This document shows positions 32,643-43,370 of a stretch of 64,000 bases of DNA, in pieces (within the stretch, counting starts at the first letter, position 1; every line of letters begins with the position of its first letter). The notes below the pieces were generated by a model that was given only the letters and a program-made list of their open reading frames with translations, made no database searches and was not told where the DNA came from. This DNA is from Plasmopara viticola (Eukaryota; Oomycota; Peronosporomycetes; Peronosporales; Peronosporaceae). The DNA lies in NCBI GenBank assembly GCA_001695595.3, contig MBPM02000019.1, positions 310,001 to 374,000 on the forward strand, written 5' to 3'. Made by a program: the position numbers and the translations under genes.

Positions 32643-32760
32643 ATGCACCGAAATGCCGCTTGTGAGCATTTCGCTAGCTCTTCAAAAGACGGATCAATAA
32701 AAGTTTGGAACGCTCGTACAAGTCGTCTTATTACTTCATTAGCGTCGAAGCTGCAGGGAG
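32643..32760 (+). pseudogene. WD40-repeat gene fragment
   Basis: Encodes FASSSKDGSIKVWNARTSR, a typical WD40 blade ending in a WN/WD dipeptide, without any neighbouring blade. It resembles blades of ribosome-biogenesis WD40 proteins such as Notchless, but one blade cannot fix the family. Absent from the equivalent place in block A, so it was captured by block B or lost from A. Confidence 0.5.
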
Positions 32761-33831
32761 GTTTAATGCCTTCACGCGTTCGGCTAAGGACACAGAAACC
32801 AAGGGTTTACAGTATATTAAAAAAGCTGAAAAGATTCTCATTCATCGATGTGCTTTTCTTTTCGTGTCACAATTTTGCCACGACTACCACGTCTCTTGTG
32901 ATCAGAGTCCAATGTCGTATCATTTTCTTGTGGTTGCGCTCTTTTTTTGCTGTTCGATAAATAAAAAATGGCGTAGATATGGAAGAGCCAGCTACTCGCG
33001 TCACGAACGACACGAACGACACGAACGTCAACAGTGGCCACAATCAGCATTCTTTATTTAAAAGAATATATAGATGTGCTGTCCATGCTGGCAGAAACAC
33101 ATTTGTTCTTTATTTTAGTTTGAGAATTAGCGGATTGTTTGTGGCAATGTTCCATACCTCGTCGAATCCTTTGGATCCGCCTATTGATTAGCCGGAGAAT
33201 CGTTGGGTGGTTCAATGGAAATTACCGTGTAATTTTCGCATAAAGTTCGAATTGCACCTTTTACAGCGCTGACGTGCAAGCATTAGTACTTAGCACATCT
33301 GCACATACCTGAATTAACTCTCTCCATGTTTGTAAGAAATCCGATCTTTTGAATGTCGCATAAGAGATTTCGCTCAAGGATTCATAATGACCTCAAACTC
33401 AAAGCAGCCAAAAATTCAACATAATACTTTACAGCTTTTAATCCAGCTATCCAAATTAAAAATTGAAATTCATAATTTAAACCGCGCCCTCTGGATTTTC
33501 CTTGGTATTAAGGTTTATTTTGATTCACCACTTTGAATTCGAGCTTGAGTTTTCATTCACAAGAATTTTATGAGCATGTTTTTCAACACTTGAACGCTAA
33601 TCACTTTGCTGTGTTGGCGAATTCAATCAAAAGTCATGAGTCCTCGTGCACAGTTTACTATCGTTTCGCGACGTTGAAGCGTACGAAACCTCTAGTTGTA
33701 AACGAGGACCTGTGAGATGATCACCGTTTACTACTTCAGACGGTAAAAACTAAGTTATTGAGAACATTTTCTCAACGAAAATTGGAAAAAGTCGCACCGG
33801 CATTCCACTCGAAAGCGCGATATCCTTGTAT

Positions 33832-34395
33832 TCATTTATATCTTGCTGGGCACGCTTTCACAATGGCTGGGAACAGCAATGACAAGCTTAAAAGCGCAAA
33901 CACAGCTTTAAAAGGTGCTCCTTGACGTTTAAGTTTCAAGCTCAAATAGGTGTATGTATTTGTCACGCTTCCATCACCACCTCGATACAGAGCAAGTAAG
34001 TCGATATTGTAGCCCGAGGTAGCGCAGCCAAACCAAACACATATAGCTAATTTCCCACACAAGTTTCAGACAAAACTTCGCGGTGGCCATACTTTGTTGA
34101 CAGCAGATGTTATTTTACGAAAGACTCAGATATCACGTAGGATAGATACATTGTTTGATCGCTTCTTTCGTGCTAATAAGCCGTAGCTTGAGTCGCTGTA
34201 GATGCATGCCCGAGCAAACAAATGATCAAATTCATCGTGTAAGACAGATTTTAAAGAAATTCTCTGTCCGTCCACTGCAATTAGTCCAAGCAAGCAATCG
34301 CACATGATCAGTTTTTGGTACTCCAAACGTGAAGCGGCATCATCTAACACAAATGACTGCATTTGTATTACGGGGCTCATATTCCCTTTATCCAC
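33832..34395 (-). pseudogene. Relic of an unidentified gene family, block B
   Basis: Frames 34126-34395 (FVLDDAASRLEYQKLIMCD, VDGQR) and 33832-34062 (GYNIDLLALYRGGDGSV), homologous to 25597-26138. The two frames are separated by about 60 bp with a different reading frame, as in block A. Confidence 0.35.
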
Positions 34396-34658
34396 CCAAT
34401 TTCTGAGCTCTTCTCTTCACAGGAATAGGTCGGACGACAAAGCTGCCCAAGAGTGCAACAAACGGCAATGACTGAAGGTCAATGAAGAACGTTATCAGGC
34501 ATTTCTTTGAGCTATCATGGGCTTCGTTTCGGTGTTCTGCCATTTCTTAGGAATCATCACCAGCAAATTACCAGACCGAAAAGATTCGGCTTGCCTGTCA
34601 ACTGGCATAGCGACAATACGTATAGACTTCAATCCTTCAAAAAATACACCAATGAGAT

Positions 34659-34810
34659 CACGATTCGTTTATCAAAGAGAATGCCAAAGGTGATGCCGAT
34701 GATGCGCTTGTTGGACTTGTTAGGAGAAGCAACGCTTGTGGCATCGAGGGTATGCCCACTATTTACTGCGCGTATCCTTGATGCTGCCATGGATCAAGTC
34801 TGTAATCTAG
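34659..34810 (+). pseudogene. GIP C-terminal relic on the plus strand, block B
   Basis: FIKENAKGDADDALVGLVRR followed by SNACGIEGMPTIY, a clear GIP C-terminus, stopped by TGA at 34779. The last family residues (LPWIKSVI then TAG at 34808-34810) can be read in a shifted frame. Counterpart of 26447-26583. Confidence 0.75.
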
Positions 34811-35827
34811 CTGTCGTGAATTTTAAGCAGCGAATGTTCTCAAGATGGATACTTTGCAGCGCAATCTGAACACTTATCTGATCGAATGTGATGCATATAT
34901 TTTGAGGACATTCTGAATAAATAAAAATTAATACACCAAAATTAATGTGGACACAGTACATTGACGTGCTAGTCTTGCTGCAGTGTACTGCTAGTGCTGC
35001 TTGCCTCCTTCGTTCTTTTCTAGAGCATATATAGCAAAGCCGTATAAAGTGGACTCTGACATTTTCAATTAACGAGGCCAAGTGTGGAAGCAAAAGTTCA
35101 AAGGATATCGAATGAAATGAGACGGCTGGGCTATAGTATTCAGCAAGAACGGAAGCAGGCATTAATTAATCAGAAATGATGACTATAGTTAAATTAAAGT
35201 ACCATATAAATGGTGGTTTTCTTAATGCAGAGGAGACCAAAGGAAAAGTCGACTGTTACTTAAACGTGTTACTCAGTAACGAACCAAATATGCTAAAGAC
35301 CGATTTTCAAATCTCGTAAACGTGACACTTAGCAACTAATTACGTCATTGTATTTGCACTTGCGTGCTCCGTGAAAGCTAGGCAAGCTGAACTTTTTTGG
35401 GTTCTTTAGTTCATGTGACTCCGGAGGGAAAGGCAAACGACGAAACGAATCCCATAATTGCTCGAAGAAATGGTTATAATTTTTTTTTTGGTTTGACCTC
35501 CAGTCATTGCCATTTGTTGAAAACTCAAGCAGCTTTCTCGTCTCACCTGTCCCTGAGAAGAGCAGGGCTTAGAAGAAGTGGCTGAATACATGGAATATGC
35601 AGTCTGTGTTACGAGAGAAAAAAATTGTGTTAGATGATACCGTTAAGTGTTTGAAGTATACAGATAAAAAAGAACATGTTAAAGTCATACTAAAGAGCGC
35701 ATAAAACCTCAAGGCAGGATAAAAAAGAAACCTTACTAAGGCGCAATTCAAATTAGGCTTACTGAGTGATTGCTGCAGCAGAAGATACAATACGCATATT
35801 GAAAAGTTCGCTGCTTTCAGTTCACGT

Positions 35828-36601
35828 CTACATGATTACAGACTTAATCCAGGGCAGCGCTGAGGATACACGCGAGTAGATAGTGGGTGAACCCTTGACG
35901 CCGCATGCTTTGCTTTTGCTAATGAGTCCAATAAGGACATCATCGCCATCACCTTTAGCATTCTCTCTGATTAATGGACCACCGACATCGCCTTTACACG
36001 GTGACTTGCCCTCTTCACCACCAGCACATACCTGCGACATATCGATCGAAGACGTTTTAAGTGCTTTACGGCACGCATCGTTGGGGATCACTTGTTGACT
36101 TACGCTCAAAAGCACTTCAGAAAAAGTTTCTATAGAAGAAGTTGAAATGTTGCCCCAGCCCATAGCAGTAGCCCACATGCCAGACCGAATGTCACTGCCA
36201 TCGGCGTTCGGAAGATTCACTGGGTTTTGCTTACTAGCCTTTGACAGCTCTAGTATAGCAAAATCGTTTGATAGGGTTTTCGCATCAAAGTTTGGATTTG
36301 TGATCACAGATGAAACCCGGATCTTTTCACCATCCTGGTCGCCGCTATGGAAATGTCCACCCACCGAGACGTAATATGGTGTACTCAAGGAAGTACACGA
36401 TGCAGTCGTGAGGACGTACTTGGGCTTGATTAATGCGGCGCCGCAGTAGTTGAAGTCTTTTTCCGAATCGGAGTCACTGTTATGGCGGACACCAGTCGTG
36501 TATTTCTTTGTACCTTGTGGGACTATGTCACCACCGACAATTGCAGAAACTGGCGCAAGTGTGAGCGAAGCAGTGAGCAAACAGGCGATGTTGAGCTTCA
36601 T
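35828..36601 (-). CDS. GIP-like secreted serine-protease homologue 4
   Basis: 257 residues; signal peptide MKLNIACLLTASLTLAPVSA. S1 fold with Ser68 at the His position, Asp113 retained at the Asp102 position (NDFAILEL) and Val206 at the Ser position (GDVGGP). It is the only one of the four to keep an acidic catalytic residue, but without His and Ser it cannot be a protease. Sister of gene 1 (CAGGEEG, SALPWIKSV). A Met at 36643 is in frame and would add NTSDDDICK before the signal peptide; the inner Met is preferred. Inferred role: apoplastic inhibitor of plant endoglucanase. Confidence 0.85.
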   Translation of the reverse strand: MKLNIACLLTASLTLAPVSAIVGGDIVPQGTKKYTTGVRHNSDSDSEKDFNYCGAALIKPKYVLTTASCTSLSTPYYVSVGGHFHSGDQDGEKIRVSSVITNPNFDAKTLSNDFAILELSKASKQNPVNLPNADGSDIRSGMWATAMGWGNISTSSIETFSEVLLSVSQQVIPNDACRKALKTSSIDMSQVCAGGEEGKSPCKGDVGGPLIRENAKGDGDDVLIGLISKSKACGVKGSPTIYSRVSSALPWIKSVIM

Positions 36602-36643
36602 CTTGCAAATATCGTCGTCTGAGGTGTTGAAAGTAAATTCCAA

Positions 36644-38681
36644 AATGAATTGAGTGGTCGTTGTCTTTAGCTTAGTTGCCGCATTCCTTAAGAGCAGCTC
36701 AGAGGAATCTAGAATCCATCCACAAAAGCATCAGCACATGTAAATAGAACCTTTCTGTTGGAATTTTTCATGCGACATAAAAATTGAAGTACCCGCGTGG
36801 GTTGACAGCCATTTGTACAAACATGAAAAGGGTTAGTTCAACATGTAGATGTCTACGTTGTAATAGGTACGATATGCGTAGATCACACTCTTTTGCGCGT
36901 CAACTAATCTACATTTCTTCGGCTTATAAATAGTCAAAGAACAAGTCTCAAAATAAAAGCGAAAATTTCCTTAGTTTTCATGCACTTTGTTATATGCTTG
37001 ACATGCGTCACTAGTTACATTCGTAGTGGTTTTAATTAACAACTCACTGGAATCTCTCTACTCCTAAAGTTATCGTGAGAAATAGTTTACTCTTGTATGT
37101 CACGAAGAGCATTTTGACTGGTCAAAGCAAATCACTGCCTTTTTAAATAGTCCACGATGTTGCTATTTAATAATAAAAATGAACTCTTACTGTATCAAAG
37201 TAGGAATGTTAAGAGTCAGCTACTTGCGTCACTAACGACACGAACGTTAACTACAACACGCTTCAACAGTGGCCACAATCAGCATCCTTTAATTTTTTAA
37301 ACCATATAAACAAGCTGTCCATGCTGTCAGACACAGTTGAATCGGTATGCGTAGATAACACGGTATATCTATAGTGCGTCAAGTACCATACGGTTCTCCG
37401 GATTGAAAGTACTGAACAAGCTACGACATGGGGTCATGTTATATAACATGAATCGTCAACGGTGCAAGACTAGAATTCCTCGACGTGTGTTTTATTTTCC
37501 GGCCCAATTCTATACTTGTGCAACAAATGCTTTCTAAATTGATTACATTAATGTCGCATGGCAGGTTGAAGCTTGACACGTTCATGTATAGATACTAGAT
37601 GTACCAATACTTTTTCTGATACTCATCCTAGGCAGAAATACTTTAGCCTGTCTCGGCTAGAATCAATATTTCATTAATTCTTTCGGGTTTCACTCCCATT
37701 GATACGACGAGGTTTTCAGCAAAAGCAGTAGCAGGCATTAAATGATCAAAACACTAATTCTGCCGAGTAGGGTCAATACACTCACTACCATTAAAATAAA
37801 CGATGTTCTTTTTTTGCAAGGGTGGGTGTATTCACCCGACTCTTTCATCCCTGGATAAAGCTTAGTGAACGAAGTAGATACAAATTTTTTATAAATTGAA
37901 TCGGTAAACCATATGTATGCCCGCAATCGATTTTAATGCCATTTAGAAATCGGGACAAGGAAAAGAAACCTCGACAGCAAAGAAGTAGCTTTCGAGGTAG
38001 ACAAATTTAGAAGTAGATAAAGTAGACTGGTTTTTATTTCAAGTATACTTGCTACTTAAGAACGCACCAAATTACCGATGTTATAATTGTATTGAAACAT
38101 TATAGCTAATGTTATGAAAGCGCTGACAAGCAACAAGCAACGTAATCCACCAAGCAGTCTCCGATCATAGAGCAATATGCGACACCAGCACGAAATTGGG
38201 TACAAATCTTTTAAATCATTTTCAGAAAAGGTTCAGGTACCAGATAACACGCTGCAAGCTTGACCTGCAATCGATATCTTATTTTTTATCTTTAAAAAAA
38301 CGGCACCGTGGTTGATTTAAGGTCGTCTCCATCCGACAATTTAGCGATCACCTCACTCTTTTTGAGCGAATTGGTATCGGTGACGTGCAAAAGACATATG
38401 ACGACGTAGTCGACCTCGTCATTCCTAACTTGGCATAAGCAACTTCAATGAAAACAAGCAGTGAATCTCTCAAAGCCTCTGTTTGTATTTGCTTTTCCAC
38501 ACCAATTTTTCGAGGATATTTAGTCAGTTTTGCGCGGTGGGTCTAACAGAAACTTGACAATATCAGCATGTAGAAGCGGACGATTTTAAGTATTTATGCA
38601 TATAAGTCGATCTCACTGATCTTTTTTGAGATGCTTGTAACCACTAGTTCCACACATTAATATTTTCCAATACAATATTTT
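36644..38681. other. Upstream region of GIP-like gene 4, no gene seen
   Basis: Contains diverged pieces of the duplicated unit. ACCCGCGTGGGTTGACAGCC near 36792 matches the upstream regions of the other GIP-like genes, GTCAGCTACTTGCGTCAC lies at 37215, TTTTCAGCAAAAGCAGTAGCAGG near 37713, and 38390-38460 resembles 14320-14400. No coding frame is supported. Confidence 0.5.
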
Positions 38682-39004
38682 GGGAAAAGGTTGGGGTGAC
38701 GTCCTCCTTCCAAGCGCGGGGGCTAAATGCTCGCGCGCTTCGGGCAGGTGCTCTCGGGCATCTGCAGGTCTCTAACGAGTCTCACCCTCGACGCGACGGT
38801 CTCCAGCACCAGAGCGCCATCTGGGCTCTTGCCAAGTCAGAGATAAACAAAATAATGGAACACCCTCACGACCCCGGTGCTGGCTGCAATGACCGCCGAA
38901 CGAGACCCGACGTATGCGAACACCACTCTATGCCGTGGACTAGCCAGACTGAGCCTAGCACGTGCATAACTTGGCAACGCGATAACGTAATACAATACAA
39001 TAAA
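38682..39004 (+). mobile_element. Short RT-less LINE derivative, copy 3
   Basis: 323 bp insertion flanked by an exact 12 bp duplication ATACAATATTTT (38670-38681 and 39005-39016). Same internal junction as the copy at 121-447 (CAGCACCAGAGCGCCA, then AAAATAATGGAA). AATAC-type tail. Confidence 0.85.
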
Positions 39005-39016
39005 ATACAATATTTT

Positions 39017-42000
39017 ATTTCACAAATCATGGCAAAAGTCAAACATGCAAGGACATCAAAATTTCCAAAAATCAGGAAAATTAAAATCTAAGGATTACCC
39101 AAAAAGAGATCCTGGCATGAGGCTATAGAGAAATGATGAGGTATTTTCAAAAATACCAACCCCAACAAACTGGATTTATAAAAATAGCACTGGTGAGCAG
39201 CACGACTCGCAGAGAAAGTTGCTCGACGCTGATAGTTCCAGATACAGATTCAAATCACGTCAATGAAGTTTAGCTTATGTAGCTGCTCACAGTATTGACA
39301 TTGAATTTCTTTTGGCGTATCGATGCTAGAAGGCTGCTTATTCACATAGATCCTCCAGCCAGTAAGACTAGTAGCTCAGATCATTTTTTCTCATTCGTGG
39401 CTTGAAGGACGTATATGATTTTGCCTTAGGAGCATGAGAGCTGGCACGTGGCTATACACTGCACGATGACCGTCGTTCCACACCAGAAGCAAAATATTAG
39501 ACGACTTGATCCGATGCGAAACACCTTGGACGTCTGTTTCCGTTTTTATAGATTTCTGCATGAAAACATGGACAAATTCTTGGGGTAAATTCCTAGCACA
39601 AGGAAAAAGTTTCTTTGTGCGAAAAGGTACCGAGTCATGTCTTCACGCATACGATGTGAATCTTTGAGGCCATGGAAGAGATGCGACCATATTGAGAAAG
39701 AGTCTTCTGATGCATGACAATACCAGAAGCAAGATAACACGGCTTTCAAGCATGTATGTGCATCGATAAGGCAACTTGTTTGAGACGAAGAGAGCAGCGC
39801 CGGAACACAATTTACATCTAGAATGATCAAACTAAGCAATGTCACACCTCGAGCGCATTTAGTACGAATAAACTTACTGAGGTTTGGCACATTTTCCGCC
39901 TATTTGTTAGAAAATTGGAATAGCAAAAATCTCCGATAAGGCGACGATGTAGAGTTTTCGTAATAAGCAATCCAAACCAGAATTCACGGACCTTTTCGTC
40001 TTCACTGCATTGTACTTAAGTGATCGCGAAAAATTTATTACTCGCCGATGTATTCCGACGAGCTCGCATTCCAAGATTTCTGATCAGAATTGTTGCTCCG
40101 ACGACATTCAGTCCAAAAGCAGCGCAGCAGCTGTCCTTCCGAACACCGCTGCACGGCGATAAAAGACTTCTCACTCCACACATGAGAGGTTCAAAATTGT
40201 TGTGTGTTAAAAGTATCGACTCACGCTTTCAGAAGTATTGCTTTAGTTTATTAATAGCCCCATCGGAAGGATTAGCAAGTAGGAGTGTTAGCTCCTTTAT
40301 ACTACGCTGGGTATAATAAAGCAATATAGGTCAATAGTCATTTGCAAATTTGATCGAAGCCAAAAGTTATTTAAGCTCGGTGATCCTATAGCTACTTATT
40401 ATTAAAAGTGCGTCCGAAAAAAACAGTATTTGTATTATATAATATTCCCATGAAAAAGGCAAATGCTAATTAGCGCGGAAGCATTAAAAAGTGTGCTGAA
40501 GTGGGAATGTTAAATGATCGAATGCATTAGATTGATAGAATATGCAAGAAGAAAATATGTTCTCTTTGGTAAAGTCTACTTGTAGCTAGTTGATTGTGTG
40601 AGCTACAAGCAGATCAATGCCAATTTCTTGAAGAAATAGGCCCTCCCCTTACACAGCATTTCCAAGTCTCTCTAAGTGAGCGGAAAGGTCTACGCAGCCT
40701 CGCAATAGATAGACACGACCGATACAAAGTCTTAGAGTTTTGAAAGAGTGGTAATTTACGGCTGAGCGAAAGGCGGGGTTGATCCATGACATTATGGCGT
40801 GGAAATTGTAATAGGTTTTGGCTACCATGAGTTCTTGTACTTTTAAATAGTTAGACACCGATTTGTGGCTGAACAACGTCCCAGAGTTCTGAAGAGTCAT
40901 CGTTTGCTAAGTTACGGCAGAGAAAAAAGGTGGAATTAATCTGTATCTTTACAGCGTCTCAGCTTGAGAAGTGTCATTTTGCGTTAAGGTCAGGCTATTA
41001 TGAGTCTCTCTATGTCTAATGTGAAATGCGGGACTGATATGTGACCTTATATCGTCCCAGAGGTTGGAAGTGTAATTGTCCGCTAAGTTTTGGCTATCAT
41101 GGGTTCAATTAGAGCAAAGTTTTGACCGGCTTTAGATGAGAAGCTAGGGGAATGAGAAGCATTTCGCAGCACTAAAAGTGCAACAACTTAACGAGCGCAA
41201 ATCGCACGCAGTTTTCCAAATCTTTCATTAGTGAGTGGAAAGCTTTGCGGGATAATCAGAGTGGCTTAAATTTCAATTCTACTGAACTTATGATCGTCGA
41301 GGCAGCAGCATTGGTTAGCTTAAAAGTTTTGACGGAGCACGAGCTCGTCGATCCGGTGGGTAATAATTCCCCCTTGTCCATTTAATAATAGAGCAGTAAA
41401 GATGCATACTTACTTATATTTCAGTAATGATCCTGATCGAAGATAACTTTTTCGTCAACCCCACAAGATCAATATCGTAATCGTCTCGCGACTTGTCAAG
41501 ACTTTGTCGGCAAAAAATGTGTTTTTCCAATCCCGATGGTTTGACAAAACCAAGAAATGAGCAAACCTTCTGCAATCTTACTGCTGATGCAATTGCTTTC
41601 TTCACGCTGGATCCATCCTGTATGACCTTTGTTTGCTTCGAGTTACCTCAAGGTGAGTCGCACTCGGACGCTGAACATTTGAGCTCGAACAAGTCACATT
41701 GTCGATGCGCAAATAAGGCATCTTTCTTCGTTTGTTGTCACAGAACCAGTGGGCATGGACTCAAAGTCTTTTTGTTTGAATTTTAAAATGCTTGCAGGCA
41801 AGACGCGAAACTTTCTAACCCCGAGTCAAACTCTCAAGGGACTTTTATCTAGCGCTTTGCTAGGACTGTCCTGATTCCTGAAAACAGTTTGTCATTAAAT
41901 GGCCCAGTGTTCATACCTGGACCTATGAGAATTGGCCGTAGCAAATGTATGTTGCGCCCGATCAGTTCGCTTAAAGTCTTGCACCCGGTGCGGGAAGGTC

Positions 42001-43034
42001 GCTTATTACGCTCATGCTCCCGCACGTTGTCTTAGATGATTCACATGTGTTCTCCATGTATTGTCCAACTTTTCAAATTTCATGAAATGCCGCAAGGTCA
42101 CTACAACCGCGAATATACTATTGCGATAGTATCACGCAAACTTCCTGGCCTCATTAATTCGTGGGTTTGTAAGTGTGCTCATCCCTGTGAGATTATGTGC
42201 ATGTCAGACCGTTTTACTCGTCACACCTGTTTATTCGGCGACAGAGATTTACATAACTCAGTGCTCATAAAACTATATTCTTTTTTCTCGGACTTCCAAA
42301 GCTCCACTTGTACTGGTAATCGGCTTATCAAACTGTCGATCTAAAGGGTATGGTAGATAAAATGGTGAAAAACGGCGGCGCTATCTATCAGCACATAGAA
42401 TTGTCCGAGTCGATCGTCTCGGACTGAGATGTAACCGTGCTCAGTCCAACTCAGCTCTTGCAAAGGCATACAGCTGTGTGAATCTGACTCTGTCTAAGCG
42501 TAAAGTACACAAAGCTCACATGGAAGTTAAAGCCGATTCTTGGGTTTGGTAATCATGAGTCCCGGTAGACTTGATTAAAAGACGGGGCAACTTGAGTAAT
42601 TGAAAGGAGATTTATGACCGATCAAACATGATTCCTGCTGCGGCTCCTTATTGGATCCTAGAGGAACTCGTAAGTATGATCTTAGGTATTCTTAGGTTCA
42701 ACCCAAAGGCTTTGGACGTAAAATTGACTCTCTGTGATGTGATCGGCCTCGTCACTTACATGAACTTGACCGTCTCGTCGGTCGTGTGCACGTGATCACA
42801 CAAATAACGATTACACTAATTGTCTGTGCCAGAATAGTTGTGACATTATCTGATGACGTCATCTGTGCGCATGGATATTAATATATTCATCGGTATTTGC
42901 AATCATGATTAACCGCTGCTTAATTACGACAACGCTGATTTAGATGACATATGAAGTGCCTTCTCGTGTGCGGCTTCCTCACAGCAGAGTTAGCACAAAA
43001 AGGCAAGCAAAGAGACTTGAATTTGCTTTAGCTC
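39017..43034. other. About 4 kb without a recognisable gene
   Basis: Only short, low-complexity-free open frames with no recognisable domain (the longest, 114 codons, is at 39546-39890 on the minus strand). No LTRs, terminal repeats or tRNAs seen. It may be very old transposon sequence. Confidence 0.4.
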
Positions 43035-43043
43035 GAGAGCTTG

Positions 43044-43361
43044 TATTGTATTGTATTACGTTATCGCGTTGCCAAGTTATGCACGTGCTAGGCTCCGTCT
43101 GGCTAGTCCACGGCATAGATTGGTGTCCGCATACGTTGGGTCTCGTTCGGCGGGCATTGCAGCCAGCACCGAGATCGTGAGGGTCTTCCATTATTTTGTT
43201 TAGCTCTGACTTGGTAAGAGCCCAGGTGGCGCCCTGGTGCTGGAGACCGTCGCGTCGAGGGTGAGACTCGTTAGAGACCTGCAGATGCCCGAGAGTACCT
43301 GCCCGAAGCGCGCGAGCATTTAGCCCCCGCGCTTGGAAGGAGGGCGTCACCCCAATCTTTT
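43044..43361 (-). mobile_element. Short RT-less LINE derivative, copy 4
   Basis: 318 bp insertion on the minus strand flanked by GAGAGCTTG (43035-43043 and 43362-43370). Same internal deletion as copies 1 and 3 (AGCTAAACAAAATAATGGAA on the element strand). AATAC-type tail at its left end. Confidence 0.85.
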
Positions 43362-43370
43362 GAGAGCTTG

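Larger units (their letters stand above)
27380..35560. repeat. Segmental duplication block B
   Basis: About 8.2 kb equivalent to 14230-15900 plus 20745-27360 but without the tRNA array. Where block A has the array, block B has only about 80-100 bp of other sequence (29010-29110). Gene order is the same in both blocks. Confidence 0.8.

Noticed and set aside
39546..39890. 114-codon minus-strand frame as a gene
   Set aside because: No recognisable domain or signal peptide and no support from neighbouring sequence.
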